Origin: Chlamydiales bacterium
Lineage (GTDB): Bacteria; Chlamydiota; Chlamydiia; Chlamydiales; SM23-39
Assembly: GCA_028278035.1 (NCBI GenBank)
Contig: JANQFC010000071.1
Location: forward strand, 1-57,046
Direction: 5' to 3'
DNA: 57,046 nucleotides
Shown here piece by piece: positions 53,057 to 57,046 of the stretch. Position 1 is the first letter of the stretch, and the number at the start of each line of letters is the position of its first letter. Both the position numbers and the translations under genes were made by a program. The notes under the pieces were generated by a model that saw nothing but the letters and a program-made list of their open reading frames with translations, was not told the DNA's origin and ran no database searches.

Positions 53057-54328
53057 TTATTTAATGGATTCGTCTTTTTTAGAAAATATTTTTAAAATTG
53101 TTGAATCCATGTTATGCATACCTTCGCTGTGAAGCATTGCTAAATAATTGGTAGTATCCTTTGGACTGTTGCCGGTAATTCCTTCGTTACATACAGAAAT
53201 GTTATTTAAAGCTAATGCAGCAGATTCTGTGGCGACTGAAGCGCTGGCAGCTATTTTCATACTGCAGCTGTTTTTGGCGCCGTCACAAACAAGCCCTGCA
53301 AGGGTTGCTATTACTAAATTAATTGATGATAGAACTTGTTTATCTGATCCTCCCAGCAAATAGACAATAGCGCCACTGGCTGCAGCTCCCGCTGCAACTG
53401 AGCAGCCGCACATAGGAGCTAAAAGGCCTGTTTTTTGTTTTATATATGATAATATTATTAGTCCGAATGCTAATGCTTTTTGTAAAGACTGGGTTTTATT
53501 TTTGAAAAACTTATAGGCCAAACCGACTGATATAAAAAATGTAATTCCATGATTGCCAGAGCCTGTACAGCCGATGATTTTAACTGTTTGACCTGTCATT
53601 CTGGATGATGCTGCAGCGGCTGCCGTATATTTGATTTTATGGAAGATATCTTCATTATTTAGTATTTTCTTCAAAGCTGCTCCTATATTCATTTTAGGGT
53701 CTTGCTTGAGCCCAAAGTCTGCAGCTTGTAAGTTAATAGAAACATAATCGGTTAAATAGTTTAGATCTTCATCTTTTATTTCATTTAAGATGTCAATTAC
53801 ATCTTGAATTGAAAAATCAACGATTTCATCTTTTGCAGAAGAGATTTGTTTAGTTTCTTTTTGCAATAATATTTCACCGTTTTTTTCAATTTTTACGATA
53901 TTGTCATGTTTATTTTGTATAGTAGCTTTTACATATCCGTTAGTAGTGATTATTTTTGCTTCAATAAATATTTTGTGTTTATTGATATCGTGAGAGATTG
54001 CAACAATGTTATTTTTTAAAAGCTCTTCTGCTTTTTTGATGTTGTTTTTAGAAACATCCTCAAAAAGAAGGAGTCCTTTGGACGGCTCTGCAAAAAGCGC
54101 TAAAATGCTTGCAAATTTTATGCCTTTTTGAGTAGTGCCCGGTATGTAAACATTAGAGGCATTTTTATAAACATTTTTATCTAAGATCAGCTCGATTTTT
54201 TGGATATTGCCTTTGATTTCATTATAAGCTGTAGCAACTGCCAAGGCTATTGCTATCGGTTCTGTGCATCCTAGAGATTCAAATGTTGTGTTTGCCAGTA
54301 AATTTAAAGCTTTTTTTCTATTTAACAT
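53057..54328 (-). CDS. cyuA: UPF0597 / L-cysteine desulfidase-like protein
   Basis: The 423-residue protein belongs to the YhaM/CyuA group, whose studied members split L-cysteine to pyruvate, ammonia and sulfide. The three cluster-type Cys regions are seen: GCTGSGNHGI (about 254-263), PMCGCSVAAGAAASGA (about 298-313) and CDGAKNSCSMKIA (about 342-354). The N-terminus TTFESLGCTEPIAIAL is characteristic. Sulfide for Fe-S clusters or use of host cysteine are possible roles. Confidence 0.88.
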   Translation of the reverse strand: MLNRKKALNLLANTTFESLGCTEPIAIALAVATAYNEIKGNIQKIELILDKNVYKNASNVYIPGTTQKGIKFASILALFAEPSKGLLLFEDVSKNNIKKAEELLKNNIVAISHDINKHKIFIEAKIITTNGYVKATIQNKHDNIVKIEKNGEILLQKETKQISSAKDEIVDFSIQDVIDILNEIKDEDLNYLTDYVSINLQAADFGLKQDPKMNIGAALKKILNNEDIFHKIKYTAAAAASSRMTGQTVKIIGCTGSGNHGITFFISVGLAYKFFKNKTQSLQKALAFGLIILSYIKQKTGLLAPMCGCSVAAGAAASGAIVYLLGGSDKQVLSSINLVIATLAGLVCDGAKNSCSMKIAASASVATESAALALNNISVCNEGITGNSPKDTTNYLAMLHSEGMHNMDSTILKIFSKKDESIK

Positions 54329-54453
54329 AATTTTTTAAGTTATTGTTTTTTATAGATATTATACTTTATTAATGTTTTTTAATAGGAGTCAAATAAAAAT
54401 TTATATTTTTTTTTATATTTTTTTTAAACGCCTCATAATGAGATGTTTATATA

Positions 54454-55845
54454 TTATTCAATATTTTTCAATATTTCAGCTATTTCTCTATTACCGCTCC
54501 AAGTAGCTATGAGCAAGGCAGTCCGATTATTATCATCTCTAACTTCTATATCAGCGCCTCGATCTAACAATAGCTCAACTGTTTCTCTATTACCGCTCCA
54601 AGTAGCTATGAGCAAAGCAGTCCGATTATTATCATCTCTAACTTCTATATCAGCCCCTCGATCTAACAGTAGTTTAGTTATTTCTTTATTACCGCGCTCA
54701 GCAGCTATAAACAAGGCTGTTCGATTATAATTACTTCTAACTTCTATATCAGCTCCACGATCTAAAAGCAGCTCAACTGTTTCTCTATTACTATTCCAAG
54801 CAGCTAGGTGCAAGGCAGTTCGATTTAAGTTATCTTTAACTTCTATATCAGATCCTCGATCTAACAAAAGCTCAACTGTTTCTCTATTACCTTTCCAAGC
54901 AGCTAGGAGCAAAGCAGTTAGATTTAATCCATCTCTAACTTTTATGTCGGCTCCTCGATCTAACAGCAGTTTAGTTATTTCTTTATTACCGCGTTCAGCA
55001 GCTATGAGCAAGGCAGTTCGATTATTAATATCTCTAACTTTTATATCAGCTCCTCGATCTAACAAAAGTTCAACTGTTTCTTTATTAACTGACCTAGCAG
55101 CTAGTTGTAAGGCAGTTTGATTTTTATTATCTCTTACTTCTATATCAGCATCTCGATCTAACAAAAGCTCAGCTATTTCTCTATTATTGTTCCAAGCAGC
55201 TAGGTGCAAGGCAGTTCGATTATTATCATTTTTAGCATTTATATCAGCACCTCGATCTAACAAAAGCTCAGCTATTTCTCTATTACCTGATATAGCAGCT
55301 AGGTGTAAGGCAGTTCGATTAAACCTATCTCTAACTTCTATATCAGCACCTCGATCTAACAAAAGCTCAACTATTTCTCTATTACCATACTCAGCAGCTA
55401 GGAGTAAGGCTGTTCGATTGAAATGATCTGTCGCATTAATAATTATGTCGTTATTTTTATGAACTAATAACCAATAAATAACTTCGATGTTATTAGATTT
55501 TACTGCCTTTATAAACGCTTCTTGAAAATCTTGTGTATTTTCCGAAATACAATCTTTAAAAGCTTTAAGCTGCTTCATATCTACAGGGCAAATACTTCGA
55601 TCTTTCATTTTCTCACATAAAATATTATAAAAACTCTCTTCCAAAGTGTGAGCGGAAAATGGCGGTTGTTTTGAAATTACATTAAATGCTAATTGAGCTA
55701 AATCAAGTAATTTAGGTAACCTTGAATGGCTTTCTTTTAATAATCTTTCATACTCTTTTGGACTTATCCATCTTTCTAATCTTTCGCACTCTTTTGAGCT
55801 CATATTATGACATGCATATGTTGATAATTTTGGTATTATAGGCAT
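54454..55845 (-). CDS. ankyrin-repeat protein, intact of the right-hand pair
   Basis: The 463-residue protein has a 140-residue N-terminal domain (MPIIPKLSTYACH, ECERLERWISPKEYERLLKE), then ten 33-residue ankyrin units of the type TALHLAAWNSNRETVELLLD. It ends abruptly (NREIAEILKNIE) without the VTLADI/AYLKQNAK tail of the other copies. Its last units are nearly identical at 99-bp period, from recent duplication. The upstream spacer and N-terminal domain mirror the gene at 1392-2418. No signal peptide is seen. A role in binding host or own proteins is inferred. Confidence 0.9.
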   Translation of the reverse strand: MPIIPKLSTYACHNMSSKECERLERWISPKEYERLLKESHSRLPKLLDLAQLAFNVISKQPPFSAHTLEESFYNILCEKMKDRSICPVDMKQLKAFKDCISENTQDFQEAFIKAVKSNNIEVIYWLLVHKNNDIIINATDHFNRTALLLAAEYGNREIVELLLDRGADIEVRDRFNRTALHLAAISGNREIAELLLDRGADINAKNDNNRTALHLAAWNNNREIAELLLDRDADIEVRDNKNQTALQLAARSVNKETVELLLDRGADIKVRDINNRTALLIAAERGNKEITKLLLDRGADIKVRDGLNLTALLLAAWKGNRETVELLLDRGSDIEVKDNLNRTALHLAAWNSNRETVELLLDRGADIEVRSNYNRTALFIAAERGNKEITKLLLDRGADIEVRDDNNRTALLIATWSGNRETVELLLDRGADIEVRDDNNRTALLIATWSGNREIAEILKNIE

Positions 55846-56065
55846 AAATTTTATTCTTATTTATTATTTAATAAAAAAATTAATTAGTTATCATTAATGA
55901 TGACATATTTTTTAATTACTTACAAACTTAATATATAAAAAACCAAGAAGTTTATCTTTAATTACTTACATAAAAAAATTTAATTTTTCAAGAGAGATCT
56001 ACCCGGCTACTGCAGTAAACGGAATAAAAATAATCTTTACTCCCTATAGTAGCGGAGCCGTCCAG
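55846..56065. repeat. intergenic spacer, inverted copy of 1177-1391
   Basis: Reverse-complemented, this spacer matches the left one block by block, including the promoter-proximal AT stretch just before the start codon and CTGCAGTAGCCGG at about 56003-56015. Confidence 0.75.
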
Positions 56066-57046
56066 TCAGGCTTCTTTATGAGCAGTTACAGACACACCAT
56101 AGTATAGAGCAATTGATAATGCAGCAATACCTAATGCCTTTAATATCTTTGCATTTTGTTTTAAATAAGCTTTTATAAGTAATGATCTTATTGAAGAAAA
56201 AGAAGAATTTCTAATATCTGCTAAAGTAACTTAAGCACCTCGATCTAACAATAGCTCAACTATTTCTCTATTCTCTCTCCAAACAGCTATGAGCAAAACA
56301 GTTTAATTATTAATATCTCTAACTTTTATATCAGCTTCTCTTTCTAACAATAGCTCAATTGTTTCTCTATTATCGTTCCAAATAGCTAGGTGTAAGGCAG
56401 TTCGATTATTAATATCTCTCACTTCTATATCAGCATCTCGATCTAAGAGCAGCTCAACTATTTCTCTATTACTTGATTTAGCAGCTATGAGCAAGGCAGT
56501 TTGATTAAATACATCTCTAACTTCCATATCAGCCCCTCGATCTAACAAAAGCTCAACTATTTCTTTATTAGCTGATATAGCAGCTAGGTGTAAAACAGTT
56601 CGATTATTATCATCTCTAACTTTTATATCAGCACCTCGATCTAAGAGCATCTCAACTATTTCTCTATTTTCTTTCCAAACAGCTATGTGCAAAGCAGTTT
56701 GATTTAAGTAATTTGTCGTATTTATATTTATTTTCTTATTTTTATGAACTAATAACCAATAAATAAGTTCAATATTATTAGATTTTATTGCCTTTATAAA
56801 AGCTTCTTGAAAATCTTGGGTTTTTCCCGAAACACAATCTTTAAAAGCTTTAAGCTGCTCCATATCTTCAGGGCAGATACGTCGGTCTTTCATTTTCTTA
56901 CATAAAATATTATAAAAAATTTCTTCTGAAGTTTGAGCGGAAAATGGCGGTTGTTTTGAAATTACATTAAATGCTAATTGAGCTAAATCAAGCAATTTAG
57001 GTAATCTTGAATAGCTTTCTTTTAATCTTTTATACTCTTTTGGACT
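56066..57046 (-). pseudogene. ankyrin-repeat protein with two nonsense codons, start outside window
   Basis: The gene enters the window from the right in the N-terminal domain (SPKEYKRLKESYSRLPKLLD), so about 30 codons are outside. Ankyrin units follow. A TAA at 56303-56305 replaces the CGA of the usual NNRTAL loop; the same frame continues to a second TAA (GCT TAA GTT where others read GCT CAA GTT, near 56230), and then through the full VTLADI/AYLKQNAK tail to the TGA at 56066. Only these two nonsense changes break an otherwise complete gene. The tail (LGIAALSIALYYGVSVTAH) is like that of the left-edge gene. Confidence 0.85.

Noticed and set aside
54443..55426. Plus-strand open frames opposite the right-hand ankyrin gene
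   Set aside because: They are shadows of the repeated ankyrin codons on the other strand.

Overview
The window is AT-rich bacterial chromosome that looks like a reduced, host-associated lineage. It carries long ankyrin-repeat genes, a leucine-rich-repeat protein, a eukaryotic-type kinase and an autotransporter beside ordinary housekeeping genes. The composition and gene content suggest an intracellular symbiont of protists such as a Dependentiae/TM6 bacterium (Babela-like) or a deep chlamydia-related lineage. The order of housekeeping genes matches the order I recall from Chlamydiaceae (pnp-rpsO-tadA, and rpmE-prfA-prmC-ffh-rpsP-trmD-rplS-rnhB-gmk-small ORF-metG-recD). The taxonomic call is inference.

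Layout. 1-2.4 kb: two plus-strand ankyrin genes, one cut by the window edge and one broken. 2.5-19.8 kb: the housekeeping block for RNA decay, translation, SRP, tRNA modification and a helicase, with a rhomboid-like membrane protein and a few small unknowns. 19.9-30.4 kb: an accessory region starting at an intact tRNA-Asn. The tRNA 3' half recurs at 26.02 and 30.32 kb, dividing the region into two tandem islands. The first holds a broken RluA-like gene, a secreted Fe/Mn-SOD, a GNAT acetyltransferase, an LRR protein, a small HTH regulator and a membrane protein. The second holds a 40-residue membrane peptide and a large autotransporter. No integrase is visible. 30.6-37.9 kb: a loose, decaying accessory zone with a dinD remnant, an IS3-type remnant, a kinase-like protein, a CHLPS-like hydrolase and several copies of an intergenic repeat of about 45 nt. 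37.9-42.1 kb: six minus-strand accessory genes (His/Cys-rich protein, membrane protein, M48 metalloprotease, ankyrin protein and others). 42.2-54.3 kb: a mostly intact mix including RluA, TypA, an HI0933-type flavoprotein, a lipase-like hydrolase, an ATP-grasp protein, a radical SAM protein, a hemolysin-III-type protein, cyclophilin and a cysteine-desulfidase-like protein. 54.4 kb to the end: a second ankyrin pair on the minus strand, the mirror image of the first pair including its intergenic spacer.

Three points stand out: the tRNA-Asn-bounded tandem islands without an integrase; the mirror-image ankyrin loci flanking about 52 kb with several broken members; and three genes whose best start codon is AUU. 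The dispersed repeat and the decayed genes (rluA-like, dinD, zinc ribbon, IS3, two ankyrin genes) indicate ongoing recombination and gene loss.
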